NCBI GenBank assembly: GCA_022606425.2
Contig: JAHDVF020000172.1
Location: 744,001 to 808,000 of the forward strand
DNA length: 64,000 bases
Direction of reading: 5' to 3'
Origin: Lepidostoma basale
Lineage: Eukaryota > Arthropoda > Insecta > Trichoptera > Lepidostomatidae
Below, in pieces: positions 10,670-21,999 of the stretch; the stretch's first letter is position 1, and every line of letters begins with the position of its first letter. The notes beneath the pieces were generated by a model. It did not search any database. It saw only the letters and a program-made list of their open reading frames with translations, and had not been told where the DNA came from. Both the position numbers and the translations under genes were made by a program.

Positions 10670-11392
10670 AAATTAAAGCAGAAAATAAAACAGACAACGA
10701 AGATGACTTTCAGAGAATGCTATACAAATTCCACCTCATATCTAAAAAATATGACATGACGATTTCTACTTGTAAAATGAAGTGATATACGATATCAAAT
10801 GAACCTCTCAGATGTAAACTGATCATCGATAACATACCTATTGAGCAAGTCATGCGATTCACTTACCTAGGCATAGAGATTGGTAGCTATAGTGACCTAT
10901 ATGACGAGGTGCGAACACAAACCAACAAAGCGACAGCCGTGGCTGGCTGCTTGTGCGACACCATATGGAGGAACCAATACAACAATATAAAGTAAATTCA
11001 AGATATACAAGGCATGCGTTCATCCCATCATCACGCATGGAACAAAGGTCAGAGCCGATACCAATAGAATTAGGAACATTCTCAGAGTAGCATAAATTCG
11101 AACCCTACGCTCCATCGCAGGCAAAACCCTCAGAGATCGGATCAGAAATTAAACAATAAGGTCTGTCTGTGGTGTTGAGGACATAGTGAGATGCAGGCGC
11201 TTTTGGAGAGACCACGTGGTCCGCACGGTTGCAAAAATTGTTTAAGATGAAAACCCAAGCAGCAAGAGATTACCAGGAAGGCCGCCAAAGAGATGGAGGG
11301 ATGGCTGTACATCATCATCTCAGGACAGCTCACCGTTACAAACAGGTCATACGACCTAAACTAAGGGGAAGAAAAATAAGAAGTCAAGAAAT
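10670..11392 (+). pseudogene. LINE-gamma RT-to-C-terminus fragment
   Basis: The longest LINE-gamma piece by span. Residues in order: DDFQRMLYKFHLISKKYDM, EPLRCKLIIDNIPIEQVMRF, TYLGIEIGSYSDLYDEVRTQ, TNKATAVAGCL, then in shifted frames KACVHPIITHGTK, LRSIAGKTLRDR, LPGRPPKRWRDG. It begins just after the RT active-site box and has several stops and frameshifts. Confidence 0.75.
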
Positions 11393-11519
11393 TTTGTTAT
11401 TAAGAGTATAGTTCTGACCAGTTTTAGCCTGCTGCTATTGACTGGTACAGTTGATTATCGTGCAGCTGCACGAGTCTGAAACCAGTTGAACCCAGAAAAA
11501 TAGTATGTAGAGTAATTTA

Positions 11520-11760
11520 AATTATTTTATTTTAAATATAAATAAAATCAAAAATTAAAACAAACATGTTTCGAGACACAAAGCCCTTCAAGAGTGTAGT
11601 TACATATTATATACGCAAAATAAATATTAAAAATTAAATCTTAAATGAGATGTAATTTTTGCCTGGAGAGATTTTAAACATTTACACTAATGAAGGGCTT
11701 TTATGTCCCAAAACATGTTGTTCAAATTGTTAATTTTATTTCTTTATTTAAGAAAGTGTT
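11520..11760. repeat. HHR-C inverted pair
   Basis: A minus-strand motif at 11572-11593 (GAAACATGTTT after a decayed stem II) faces a plus-strand motif at 11687-11719 (CTAATGA, AGGGCTTTTATGTCC, CAAAACATGTT). The arms are roughly mirror images around about 11640. The sister copy at 38667-38699 has CAGATGA, GGGCT/AGTCC and GAAAC. Both motifs here have lost core bases. Confidence 0.55.
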
Positions 11761-12479
11761 GTTTTACTATGTTTTAGAATGTTCTTCAATTAAGAATCTT
11801 CAACGTAAAGTAACGGTGAATATAAAAGAAAACAAATTATCTTTTTATATCATATTTTCTTGAGATATTTCTCGAAAATTCGTTACATATGCTAAAATTA
11901 CTTATCGTTTATATTTCAGCTTCATAAATATATCATTCATTGAAAAAAAAATTACTTTTTTGAAATTATTTGAGAACAGTTTCACTCATAAAGGTCATTT
12001 ATTTCGTGATATAGAACGAGATTCAATTCTCGCTCAACGTATGACTAGAAAGAAAAAGCATATTTTCATAGCTTTATTGACTTTTTCCTATAATTCTATT
12101 AATTGTGAAGAAGTAAGTAAATGTTTTCTATCCCTGAAAATCCATTTTTAATCGTTTTTCTCTTTCATCTCGGAAAAACCCAAAGATAATACGAACAATA
12201 CCAGGAACTATCGTGGTAGAAATGTTGAGTGGAAAAATGATCAAAATATATTTATATATAATATTAGTTGCAAAATAAAAATAAATAAATTAGCAATATT
12301 TTATAATATACATATGTTTCCAGTGGGCAATATGTTTCTCAGATTATTTTAATGCGTAATGGGAGAAACCCGAAAACCGTAATGCAGTATTTATTATATT
12401 TTTATTATTACAGGTATTAACGTTTTTGAAAGAAATGTTTATTTTCTATTCAGCATCGGAAAGGGAAAATTAACAAAGG
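11761..12479. other. AT-rich sequence, no feature recognised
   Basis: Nothing recognised; a 63-codon open frame near 11960 has no known counterpart. Confidence 0.4.
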
Positions 12480-12489
12480 TTGAAAAATA

Positions 12490-12745
12490 TTATACAGCGA
12501 ATGAATAAAGAAAAAGGAATTGTCAAGACCACCAAGGGCTCAAGAAATTGGAATATTTTGGGCAAATTATGAGAAACGGTAATTAAAAAACGCTACAACT
12601 GATTGTCCAGGGTAAAATTAACGGAAAACGAAGTGTCAGGAAAAGTAGAAATTCTTGGCAAGAAAACCTGAGCTGCTGTATCAAGAGTAGAAATAGATGA
12701 TTTTGTCTTAAGTTTCGATAGGAGAGGAACAAGAAGAAGAAAAAG
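12490..12745 (+). pseudogene. LINE-delta C-terminal fragment
   Basis: Residues RLEYFGQIMRNG, LQLIVQGKINGKRSVRKSRN and SWQENL follow the C-terminal GHVLR / LEGKIEGRRG / SWLRNL pattern, then an (AAG)-rich tail ending near 12745. Stops interrupt it. Confidence 0.65.
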
Positions 12746-12754
12746 AAAACGTTT

Positions 12755-12922
12755 GTTTAACTAACTAACTAACTAATCATCATGCCGTCTCCCCAAAAGG
12801 GTAGGCTGAAAGAATTAACTGCCACACTTTAACCAATGCGGCACTCCATCCTTCTCTTTTCGCCCCCACGGGTTGCGAACCTCATCGCCACCAATAGGCG
12901 TCTCCCACAATAACTCAACACT
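12755..12922 (-). repeat. LINE-beta 3' end, variant subfamily
   Basis: It starts at the tail TAACTAACTAACTAA and carries CCGTCTCCCC, but upstream it has GGTTGCGAACCTCATCGCC and AATAGGCGTCTC, shared only with 14210-14395. These two define a subfamily with a different inner 3' segment. Confidence 0.7.
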
Positions 12923-14005
12923 TGTTTAATACTCCTAAAAACTTTTGCTTTCTTGAAGTTTTATAAAGTTTAAATGGAATATTATATTTTGCTTGCTAAG
13001 GCCTTGAAAAGTGCGTTTTAGTCAAAACCGAGAGACGATAAATATGAAAAACAAATATTCACAAAACCAAAAAGCGTAATAATAAAAAAAATAACTGTTG
13101 TTGATCAGAAACACCTTAATCGTTTTTCTCCGGAACGATGGAGCTTTAGCGGCGAAGCTTTTAAATGTAGAGGATTTATATTCTTAGATAAGCACAAAGG
13201 CTTTTCTCAGCAGGCCTCTCCGAGCGGTCAGGTTATGGTCTAGTTGATACAGTTTATCAAAGGTATAGGCGCCTCTAACAATGTGTCTTTCTATTATGAT
13301 TATATTGGAGATATTCCCTCTCCCCAATTTGCCGCGAAAAGCGAAATACGATTCACGACCATAAATTCTATCACTTCCAGACTCAAACTCAAGTATTTTT
13401 GTAATTCACCTTTTGATATTTAACAAAGAATATAAAAAATCCGCGAGGTAAAATCAAGAACATCTTATTTAGAATATGAATTGTATTAGTTAAACGGCTA
13501 TTATGTTAAAATTCTTTGAAAATGTATATACTCATATAAGATTATTCAAAGATAAAATGCATCGGACAGGCTCGCTCCCGATAATCATTTTAAATATCGA
13601 GAAACATTATTCCCTCAAGGGGTTCGTTTCAAGCCACGGTCTGTTTGTTATACGAGTATATGGCTGTAATATTTTTTTTTTAAATGCAAATATGCAAATA
13701 TTTGTACCTAACCTAACCTAAACAGAAAATGGCATAAACATTTTTGAACATATTTTTATTCTCCTTACAGTCATACCATATTTTTTTTATTACCATAGTT
13801 TACCATGGATTCCTCAGCTGTAAGCCGAATGTCGGAACATTTTATATATAGATAGCCCATGGACCCCAGAACTTGACTTGATACTTGCTCTGTAGGTACA
13901 GTTGAAATTAAATACAAAATGTAGAAATACAATTTTATATCACTAGTAATATTTTTGAGATAAACACCAACAATGCTCACATAATTGAAACTATTAAGAA
14001 AAAAA
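12923..14005. other. AT-rich sequence, no feature recognised
   Basis: The stretch 13130-13400 is relatively GC-rich and non-repetitive as far as I can see. No coding or RNA feature assigned. Confidence 0.4.
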
Positions 14006-14060
14006 CAGAAGATGGCAGCGAGCTGCCAAAACCCGGTCGAAGCCATAAAACCAAGTGGAC
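14006..14060 (+). ncRNA. hammerhead-like motif, HHR-G, degraded
   Basis: CAGAAGA, T, stem II GGCAGC/GCTGCC, then AAAACCCGGTC at 14006-14038. Relative to the plan, CTGAAGA has become CAGAAGA and GAAAC has become AAAAC. Downstream CCAAGTGG matches the tail beyond the 56107 motif. Inactive by core loss. Confidence 0.55.
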
Positions 14061-14209
14061 ATTAAATACATGTTATAGAGTTTTTTTTTTTTCATTATTT
14101 AAGTTAACATTGTTCTTTTTGTGTTAAATTATTTTTATTATTATTTTTATTTTGTTTTTTTTATTTTATATCATTGTATTTTATATTATTTGTTTTAGAT
14201 TTATTTTGT

Positions 14210-14395
14210 GGGTGTCGGACGATCGAAGTGTGCGCGGGAGATGCCTATTGGTGGCGATGAGGTTCGCAACCCATCACACCGCGTCTCCCGCGAGCGAAAA
14301 GAGAAGGATGGAGTGCCGCATCAGTAAAAGTGTGACAGTCCATTCTTTCTGCCTACCCTTTCAGGGAGACGGCGTGATGGTTAGTTAGTTAGTTT
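14210..14395 (+). repeat. LINE-beta 3' end, variant subfamily
   Basis: It has GGTGGCGATGAGGTTCGCAA, GAGAAGGATGGAGTGCCGCA, CCTTTCAGGGAGACGG and GTTAGTTAGTTAG. It is the sense-orientation partner of 12755-12922 and is GC-richer than its surroundings. Confidence 0.7.
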
Positions 14396-14460
14396 GCAAA
14401 TATTTAAATTGATAAAATCCTGTTTACGATCGAGAACACATCAGATTTGTTAATATTTAT

Positions 14461-14690
14461 TGTTTCCTGAACAATGATATAAAACTCCAAATTAAATAAT
14501 AAATACGAATTAATACGTTTCCTAGAAGTTTTATTATATTTTATGGGAACGACATGTATTACCTTGCAAAGGCATTGTCAAATATTGTGAGATATTTTAA
14601 ATGCCTTGTCAAGACAAAAAAAGTCCTTTTAATAAAATATTATAAAATTTCTTATAAATAGACGTTGTCATTCGTATTAATTATATTTGA
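14461..14690. repeat. HHR-B inverted pair, degraded
   Basis: The left arm is minus-oriented, with motif 14551-14581 (TTGACAATGCC, TTTGCAAGG, ACATGTC). The right arm (about 14595-14690) is plus-oriented and ends ATTCGTATTAATT. Both arms carry the family end (TTTCTAGAAGTTTTAT-type, ATTCGTATTAATT). Confidence 0.6.
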
Positions 14691-14866
14691 TAATATACTC
14701 GTAAAATATACACACAAGTATTCAGACGTATATTCGAATATGTGTATATAGCATTTTTAATATAAAATATTATATTTGTTGTTTCTTGAACAATGATTTA
14801 AAACTCCTTAATTAATACGAATAAAAACGTCAGTTTTCTAGAAGTTTTATTATATTTTATGGGAAT

Positions 14867-14897
14867 GACATATTTCGCCCTTCTAAGGCATTATCAA
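14867..14897 (-). ncRNA. hammerhead-like motif, HHR-B, UUGAUAA core
   Basis: The minus strand reads TTGATAA, T, GCCTTAGAAGGGC, GAAA, TATGTC. Against CUGANGA the changes are C3 to U and G8 to A, positions that pair in the folded hammerhead. Stem III is ATATGT here, but ACATGT in the facing copy. Confidence 0.55.
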
Positions 14898-14907
14898 ATT
14901 ATTTCAT

Positions 14908-14938
14908 TTGGTAATGCCTTAGGAGGGCGAAACATGTC
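14908..14938 (+). ncRNA. hammerhead-like motif, HHR-B
   Basis: TTGGTAA, T, GCCTTAGGAGGGC, GAAAC, ATGTC. It shares U3/A8 with the facing copy but has A6 changed to G. ACATGT is self-complementary. Confidence 0.55.
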
Positions 14939-15005
14939 ATTCCCATAAAAAAAACTTTGATGATAAACTAGAAAACTGACGTTATCATTCGTATTAATTA
15001 AAATA

Positions 15006-15531
15006 TTATATTTTACTTGGATTTAAATTAAAATCTTGTTAGTGTATGGTTCAAATAAAATCATTCAAAAACGCCTATAGTTTAAGCTATCAAATTAAGT
15101 CTATTCGTTTTCTTTTAAACTATAAAAGAGATTTTTCAAATAACTTTTAAAGAGCTTTTATATTTAAATTTATCAAATTTATTACCAACTAAATGAGTTT
15201 TTTTATATCCAATCTTCCGTGAAAACCAAAATGAATAGCGTAAACGACAAAAGCTTGTGAAAGTAAAAGGTTTGTAAATAACGATAAACCTAGGGGGTTG
15301 CTATAGTCTTGGGATTTACTTGAGATTCAATACCAGGCCAACGCAGAATAAAGAACCCTAAATTGCAGATTACTTACCACATAAAGAGAGGTATTATTTC
15401 ATAGTGGAAATAAAAACAAATGTTTTGTATAGTTTCATTGTTTGTTTTTTATATAGAAAACGTGGGAGTATATGTTACTTGTCAGTTTTCCACCCGCATA
15501 GTCGAGTCTTATGGCTATTATATAGGCTACA
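15006..15531. other. AT-rich sequence, no feature recognised
   Basis: Nothing recognised upstream of the truncated LINE-alpha. Confidence 0.4.
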
Positions 15532-16694
15532 GATTACATTGCAAGGGCCTTGGATGATGGTCACCCAGTTGACTGTTCATATAATGATTTCTCAAAGGCC
15601 TTTGACACTGTGAACCACGACATTCTGATAGCAAAGCTATCTCAAATTGGATTCTCTTCTCAGTTGATTATGTTTTTCATTAGTTACCTCGAGGGAAGAA
15701 AACAATACGTCTCATACGGAATTTTTCAATCGGAACCTTTTCTTGTAAATTCAGGGGTGCCACAAGGTTCAAACATAGGGCCACTCCTCTTCACCATCTT
15801 CATAAATGATATTGCGAAGGTGATAAACTTCTCGCGATTTCTTTTATTTGCCGATGATCTGAAATTATTCCTGGAAATTAAAAATCCTGGAGACTGTCTT
15901 CGCCTCCAGTCGGACATCAATAATATTGTCAACTGGAGTCACAGTAATCAAATGCAATTCAGTGTCTCTAAATGCGTTATGCTATCTTTTACTAGAGCAT
16001 TGAGAACTGTGTATTATAGATACACAATGAACAACCAGCAACTAGCACATGTATCTACGATGAGAGATCTCGGGATCATCTATGAGAGTAGGCTGACTTT
16101 TCGTGCACATGTTGAGAGATTTGTGGCACTGCACTGAAGATGTTGGGCTTCATCGTCCGGACCGGCAGAGTTTTCAGGGATCCCAATGTGCTCAGAGTCC
16201 TATACAACGCATTGGTTCGGAGCAGACTCGAAAGTGGTTCTGTGATATGGAGTCCTCACGAGGCGAGATATTCCATTATGCTGGAGAGGGTTCAGAAAAA
16301 ATTTCTGAGGTATCTCTACATGAGGGAGTATGGTAGCTATCCTTGGCTCTATCCCACGGCATTTCTTTTGGGAATGCTCGGAACCAATTCTCTACAGCTT
16401 CGAAGAGATGGACATCTAATTACCCATTTCTTTAGATTAATTAGGGGATACTTCGAGAACTCGGCCGTACTGGAGGGTGTTCGGCTTTTTGTCCCCGATA
16501 GATATCTCCGACAGCGACAGCACAGATTGTTTTACCTACCGGCTGCCAGAACCAATCTGCCTCTGGTGACACCGGTGGGAAGAGCAATTAGTCTGCTGAA
16601 CGCGGTCTCCTCGGAGATCGACGTCTTTCATGTTAGTGAAAGTACGTTCAGAAGGCAAATACTCTTAATTCTGGAGAGTATCCTGTCTTCCTAA
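15532..16694 (+). pseudogene. LINE-alpha reverse transcriptase, 5'-truncated, one frameshift (copy 2)
   Basis: The frame is open from 15532 (DYIARALDDGHPVDCSYND) through DFSKAFDTVNHDIL, GVPQGSNIGPLLF and FADDLKLF. One missing base near 16117, relative to copy 1 (GAGAGATTT against GAGAGGATTT), shifts the frame, which continues from 16140 (MLGFIVRTGRV) to a native-looking C-terminus ending LLILESILSS. It lacks everything before mid-RT. High identity to copy 1 suggests fairly recent insertion. Confidence 0.85.
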
Positions 16695-16831
16695 TGTTGA
16701 ACCATCTCTTATGCGTTTCTGGTAGTATACTATATATAATATATTATTTTACCTGTTCTCAATAGATGCCTTAAAAATAAATTTTGTAATGTCTGTTGAT
16801 GAAATAAACTGATTTGATTTGATTTGATTTG
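16695..16831 (+). repeat. LINE-alpha 3' UTR and (TTTGA)n tail (copy 2)
   Basis: 3' UTR with TTCTCAATAGATGCC, GTAATGTCTGTTGATG, AATAAACTGATTTGATTTGA. The tail ends near 16831. I could not find a convincing target duplication with the 15532 flank. Confidence 0.75.
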
Positions 16832-17031
16832 AATTATCTATGGATTTATAAAACTTCATATTTTTTTTTTGTATAAAATAACGTCCTTCTGATAAATTGT
16901 TTGTATTTAACCACACAATTGTTAATTTTAATGCATACTGTTTTCGCTCGTGGCCGAACATATTGACAACGGTTGTTTAATTGCTTTGATGAAGCTCTGT
17001 CCTGAGTTAACCAGAATATTTTAAAATAAAT

Positions 17032-17437
17032 AATCTTCTTCTTTTTCTTCGGTTATTTCTCGGAGCCTGTTCCTGGGATGCAGTTGTCCAACTGTCTCGT
17101 CATCTTTGAGGTGGTCTTCCTGCAGGTCGATTTCCTGTTGGTACTTTATTTGCGGCTATATTTATCAGGCTCTTTCAGAACATGCTCTTTCCACATGATC
17201 TCTTCAGTAGCGTCTTCTCAGTCTTCCCCATCGCACGACATCTTCCGAATTGCAAATCTTTCTTATTTCAGAATTTCTTATTCTGTCTCGGAGTGTCGTT
17301 CCCACAACGGATCGGAGACTCTTCATTTCTGTGACACTTATGAGATTTTTTGTTCTGATGTTGTCAGCTCTCGTTTCTAATCCATGTGTCATTATAGGAC
17401 GTACGCAAGTCCATATGTTATTATCGGACGTAATCAT
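17032..17437 (-). pseudogene. LINE-gamma C-terminal fragment, minus strand
   Basis: The minus strand reads WTCVRPIMTHGLETRADNIR, EMKSLRSVVGTTLRDRIRNS, EIRKICNSEDVVRWGRLRRR and then decays to the (AAG)-rich tail at 17032-17050. Intact over 77 codons, stop after RRRY. Confidence 0.8.
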
Positions 17438-17571
17438 TATTTACAATACTACATTACTTTCGATATGTTTTTATTTCATTTTCATATAGGTCATACCGGA
17501 GGAAGTTGGAAAAATAAATAAATATAAATAACTTTTGAGAATAAAACTAAAAAAAGGATAGGTTAATCTGC

Positions 17572-17915
17572 TATTTATTGTTTCTTGTACAATTCAACTC
17601 CGTATTAAATATTTCTGAAAACGTCGGTTTATCTAGAAGGTAAATTTATGACACTGTGCCTTGCTAAGGTAATATCATCTTGATCAAATAAATCTTATTC
17701 AAGTTAGACATTTTCTTTCATAAAATAAGTATACATGGTTTGTATATTTTTCAAAAACTATTCCAATAAAACTATAAAATATGATAAATTAAACATATTT
17801 AATTTTAATTTGAATATGCTTTAGAAAGGCAAAACATATCGTTCCCATAAATTATATTATAACATTTCAATACTTCTAGAAAACATATGTTTGCATTCAT
17901 ATTAATCACTTATTT
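17572..17915. repeat. HHR-B inverted pair, arms spaced
   Basis: The left minus-oriented arm (17572-17680) has GTGCCTTGCTAAGGTAATAT. The right plus-oriented arm (17815-17915) has GCTTTAGAAAGGCAAAACAT and CGTTCCCATAAATTATATTA. About 130 bp of AT-rich sequence lies between them. Both cores are degraded. Confidence 0.55.
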
Positions 17916-17984
17916 AATATTATTATGTACTCGTATGTAATAATAATAATTTATTTATATGTCTTGGATAATTTAAGGAGCGTA

Positions 17985-18190
17985 ATACGACCTTAATGCA
18001 GAGTGGTAAGAACTATGGTATGTGTGATTGTCACGCTGCCTTTGGTCTGGCACAAAATTCACGTGACAATAAAATGGCGTCATGAGAATTATGACAATAG
18101 CTAAACACAAATTGTATATAGCAATGGGGTTAAACGACCCATTGTCGTTTGAACCCAATTACTCAATACAATTCGTGTTTAGCTATTTAT
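17985..18190. repeat. SINE copy with foldback tail
   Basis: A diverged head (CGACCTTAATGCAGAGTGG), body (GTGATTGTCACGCTGCC, CACGTGACAATAAAATGGCG) and tail (AATGGGGTTAAACGACC) run plus-strand to about 18143. The tail is then repeated in reverse (GTCGTTTGAACCCAATTAC at 18147-18165, then ACAATTCGTGTTTAGC), so the 3' third forms a long hairpin. Confidence 0.65.
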
Positions 18191-20109
18191 TAAATTTTAA
18201 AGTTTTGAATGTTTGTGGATTTAAAGTCATCGTTTTGATCAAATACTGTTTATAAATTTTATCTCGTTTATAGGCTGGTTCGAGACACTTAATATACAAG
18301 AATACTGCTGTATCTATCCACAAGGAAAGCGTATTCAAAAAGGATGTAAATATCCTGTCACATTTGGAATCGAATAAGGATTAAAGGGAAATCTCATGCA
18401 AATAAGAACCCTCCGAAAAGCGAGAGATTTAGTAGAAGACTTTTCTAGAATGTATTTTCAACACAATATTGTGGGAACGCTAACGTAAATATAAAAATAT
18501 CGCTCAATTTTAGTAGCGAAAAAATTTCTAATATAATTAACTGCAGACATCTTAAACAAATTGGGAACGTATATTCAATACAATATATTTTGAAACTTTG
18601 TTTTTAACACGATGCTATTTCATGTGCTACCGCTACATTTTCACGCTCTACTTTAGGGTTATTTACCGAGAAACGTGCAAAAAAGCAGGTTTTTATTAAT
18701 GAAATTTAATTACACATTAATTTTATTTTTTTAAATTACGAATCGTCAAATACTCGGCTGCGCACTTCGCCTGCCCCTTGTAAAACTATCATATATATGA
18801 AGACTTGAACTCGAGTGTTGTTGGCACACGCGCGTATCCCTAACAGTTTGTACATTTTAGGTACATTATTTTTTCTCAAACGCGTACGTGATACGGGATA
18901 GCGCAGAATGGTACAGTCACAGTGAACGTATCACGTGCGTTCAAATACGTAGGGTGGTTAAAATATATTTTAAACTTATTCGTTTTTACTTTTCGTTGTT
19001 GATTCACATTTTAATAGCTTCTGAAAAATATTGTATTTTGTTAATATTTATTATACTCTTCACAAACATGTTTCAGTTTGTACTCAACTATCAATTTTAT
19101 TTTTTAATTTGTAGATAGGATAACTTCCATCCCGTACCATATTTGTGGATAGTATTATAAAGTATTGAGAAAATGCATTGTTTTTCAAAAGCCAAAATAA
19201 ATAATAGTTTTCAATAAATAAAATCCTGCCTTAAAATTGCTTCCATGATTGTTTAAACAATTTCATGATTCGAAGAAGAGTTTTGTTATTTTTATTTTTA
19301 AAACACCTTATCCCGATAAATTTTAAAATTATATTTTATCTCATAAATGGTTCACTATACTTGGTTACTTACATGACTTCATTTATCGGTAATAATCTCC
19401 CCTGCAATCTTCTAGAAGGAGTACGTTCAATAACCAATATACCTGTAAAGTAGATATTTAATATATTAGTTTGTTGGTTTAGAAAATAATCAAAATGATA
19501 CAATATTACTTCAATAATAAAATATATAAGATTTTATCTTAATAATTTTTTTTATAGATGTAAATCTGTAATTTCTTTCCTATTACACGTATAATTTCAC
19601 TTTATTTCGGATATAAAATTACCTTGGGCCCTAGAAAATATGTGTTTGGTAACGTGATAAAATGCTGCCATTATTTTCAGAGAGCATTCATTGGTTACGT
19701 TTTTCCGGAAACGACCATAAAATTTGATGAAAAATTTCTCTCCAAAAAGCCTCCGAGTTTCCAATTTAAAAGTCACCTGAAATAAAACGGCAATATATCA
19801 ATAGGGGGCGTAGTATTCGCTCTCACGTATCGTCACGTACACTCTGCCAGTTGGAAATTTTACGCTTACGTTCATCTGCATAAATAAAGGTTGCGTCATG
19901 AGTTTGATAGGAGCTTCCCTCTCTTGAATAGCTGAAAGTTCGTTACTTGAGAAATCGAAATATTGCTCAGTGATAATGCTTGCGAAAGAATTTTTAAAAT
20001 AATTCTTTCCATTTTTTTGTTATCAGTACTAGTTTTATTCTACGAGTATAAGATTCACATCCTCAAACCGAATTTTGGTTAATTCAATAAATAATTAAAA
20101 CGAATCAAA
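18191..20109. other. long AT-rich stretch, no feature recognised
   Basis: About 1.9 kb without a repeat family I can identify. The parts 18780-18960 and 19790-19900 are richer in CpG (for example CACGTATCGTCACGTACAC) and could hold regulatory DNA, but nothing specific is supported. Confidence 0.4.
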
Positions 20110-20204
20110 ACACATGTAAAACATATCATTCACATAAATTTTAATAAAACGCCTAGAAAGCCGATGTTTTCATTCATATTTAGTATTAATAATTAATTTG
20201 AATA
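20110..20204 (+). repeat. HHR-B 3' part
   Basis: ACATGTAAAACATATCATTC, CCTAGAAAGCCGATGTTTTC and ATTCATATT match the body and end of HHR-B units. The core is lost. It directly precedes the Penelope-type terminal repeat. Confidence 0.5.
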
Positions 20205-20500
20205 TATTTGAAATATTATATATGAATATGTAAGCGATAATAAAATTTAAAATCCATTGTATTAAAAACGAACCTCCAAGAATACCTGTAATATCAATAT
20301 TTAAATTCAGAAAATTATACATAAATATTTGAAGATTATTTTTGTATAGAATCATATTTACCACCCCTGATCTATATGTATATAAAGGACTAAGTTTACA
20401 ATAGTGTCACCAGTCTGTCGATGCCAGCGAGCCTGGCGAAATCGGTCGCTGTCTAAATAAAGATAAAAGTGGAAGTAGTTAAAAAACATCGTTTTATTTC
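20205..20500 (+). repeat. solo Penelope-type terminal repeat (HHR-H)
   Basis: About 290 bp nearly identical to 41545-41830, which lies just downstream of the Penelope coding fragment. Shared segments include CGAACCTCCAAGAATACCTG, ACCACCCCTGATCT, TATAAAGGACTAAGTTTACA, the hammerhead-like motif, and GTGGAAGTAGTTAAAAAACA. No Penelope coding sequence adjoins this copy. Confidence 0.7.
20411..20451 (+). ncRNA. hammerhead-like motif, HHR-H
   Basis: Stem I CAGT/GCTG pairs (20411-20414 with 20448-20451, one G-U). The core CTGTCGA (20415-20421) has U at position 6 where A is expected. Stem II TGCCAGC/GCCTGGC is followed by GAAAT and CGGTC. The other copy (41745) has GAAACCGGTC, giving the self-complementary ACCGGT. 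The A6 change predicts poor or no activity. Confidence 0.6.
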
Positions 20501-21034
20501 ATTATTATTAATAATGAAGTTTTACTTCACTGTCCAAGAAACAATGAATCAGTATAATATAAGCCTATTTAATAAAATTCAGTCGAATTGTCGCCTTTTA
20601 ATTATAAAATAGAGGTCTCCTCCGAAACATGTCGTTGTTTTATAATTTACAAAGTGTATTACAATGGAATCCCATAGTGTTAATGCCGTAACTTTAAATA
20701 AATTATATGTTTTAAAATAGTATGTTAACCAAACCCGAGGATTTAATTTATTTTCCAATATCTTACAGGTTTGTTATACATAAAAATAATACATAAACCT
20801 TACGAAAACAAATGATCTGTTACAACGCAAGACCAAAACAAATGAACTCCTCATAGAAACAACTTTGAAGTATGAATATAAGCACAATGTAGATAAGTAC
20901 TCAAATTCTTAAGATCAAGATTTGCTAATTCAAGTAACAAAGTTCAAAGTCTTCGGTTAAAACTAATTTCTGTTCAATGTCAAATTACAGCCATAACTGT
21001 TTCAAATTAAAGCGGTCTCCTCTATTGGCAGAAT
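20501..21034. other. AT-rich stretch with possible HHR fragments
   Basis: Near 20500-20560 is an HHR-B end (AAGTTTTACTTCACTGTCC). At 20611-20633 GAGGTCTCCTCCGAAACATG then TC resembles a hammerhead stem II plus stem III without a clear CUGANGA. Nothing else recognised. Confidence 0.4.
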
Positions 21035-21190
21035 TCCACCAAAATCTGAACCTAGGCCGAAATAAGAACGAGTCGGCCAGGCGGATTAGGGCTGGAGTCA
21101 AACTGTCTGGAATCTATAATGTTCTGAAGGACGAATTAGTGCTAGATTTGAGATAGGAACGCCCAATAGGGATGAGATACGCCTTCAAAT
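21035..21190 (+). pseudogene. RTE-like LINE fragment
   Basis: The residues NLGRNKNESARRIRAGVKLS and YNVLKDELVLDLR fit the segment after the RT box in RTE-type elements (RRIRAG...F..L.DVLK). Only about 50 codons; one stop. Confidence 0.5.
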
Positions 21191-21346
21191 GTAGAGAATA
21201 GCTTTTTACGAATGGTTATCATAATCAATTTTAAAAAACTATTTCTGAATGAAAATTGTTCTCGACATCTGACAGCTTTTCGAAACACGTATGCACGCTT
21301 CGTAAAAAAACATTCAATATATGTATGAAGAAAGAATGGTTTAGAG

Positions 21347-21999
21347 CAGTGTTTCTTAACCTGTGATCCGCGGACCCCTGGGGGTCTGCGAATATATGTA
21401 AGGGGGTCCGCAGTCACATCCGTGGACCATTTAACAATAATAAATAAATGCCACCAAAAGTCTCGTAATCGCTACGGTTAATTAACACGGCGAACATACG
21501 ACGGCGAGCGGTGTGCGAGACTGACTGAAGTGAAGGGAGCCAGTTAGTGAAAAAAGTGCGTACGGGTCGTGACAAGTTTTTGGGTGAATGTAAAAAAATA
21601 TTATAAGGAAATATCAGAAGAAGCACTGAAACATTTACTGCTTTTCTCAACCACATGCCTCTGTGAAAAGGCATTCTCTGCTCTTGTTTATACTAAAAAC
21701 AAATACAGAAACAGATTACAAGTGGAATCCGATCTGAGACTACAACTTAGTAGTAACATCAACCCAAACATCACTAATTTAGTTTCAAAAAAGCAACATC
21801 AACCTTCGCATTAATTAACCGTGTTGGTGTTGCTGTTGTGCGTTAATTATTAACGTATTTTTTATTTTAAGAAAAAAATTGTATTTGTAGTACTAAAATA
21901 AATAGTCCAAAATGTATTGCTGTTTTTTACTAAGGGGGTCCTTGACAATTGTGCTTGATTTCCTAGGGGTCCGCGACTGAAAAAGGTTAGAAAACGCTG
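21347..21999 (+). mobile_element. hAT transposon, internally deleted, with TIRs and 8-bp TSD
   Basis: The left end CAGTGTTTCTTAACCTGTGA and right end AAAAAGGTTAGAAAACGCTG form imperfect terminal inverted repeats. GTTTAGAG flanks both sides (21339-21346 and 22000-22007), the 8-bp duplication diagnostic of hAT. Subterminal motifs GCGGACCCCTGGGGGTC and CTAGGGGTCCGCG are inverted copies. The element is 653 bp and keeps only the transposase C-terminus. Confidence 0.92.
21566..21814 (+). pseudogene. hAT transposase C-terminal dimerisation domain remnant
   Basis: The frame reads SFWVNVKKYYKEISEEALKH, then LLLFSTTCLCEKAFSALVYT, KNKYRNRL, and ends KQHQPSH. The FSTT.LCE..FSAL core and KYRNRL are typical of the C-terminal dimerisation domain of BED-type hAT transposases. 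The N-terminal zinc finger and the DDE catalytic part are deleted, so it cannot transpose on its own. Confidence 0.88.

Larger units (their letters stand above)
14778..15005. repeat. HHR-B inverted pair, best preserved
   Basis: The left (minus) arm spans 14778-14897 and the right (plus) arm 14908-15005, with about 10 bp between the two motifs. Each arm runs hammerhead-like core, CATTCCCATAAAA, AGAAAACTGACG, ATTCGTATTAATTA. The arms are mirror images, so a transcript would fold back. Confidence 0.7.

Noticed and set aside
13503..13721. 72-codon frame as a small protein gene
   Set aside because: Low-complexity AT-driven composition and no supporting signal.
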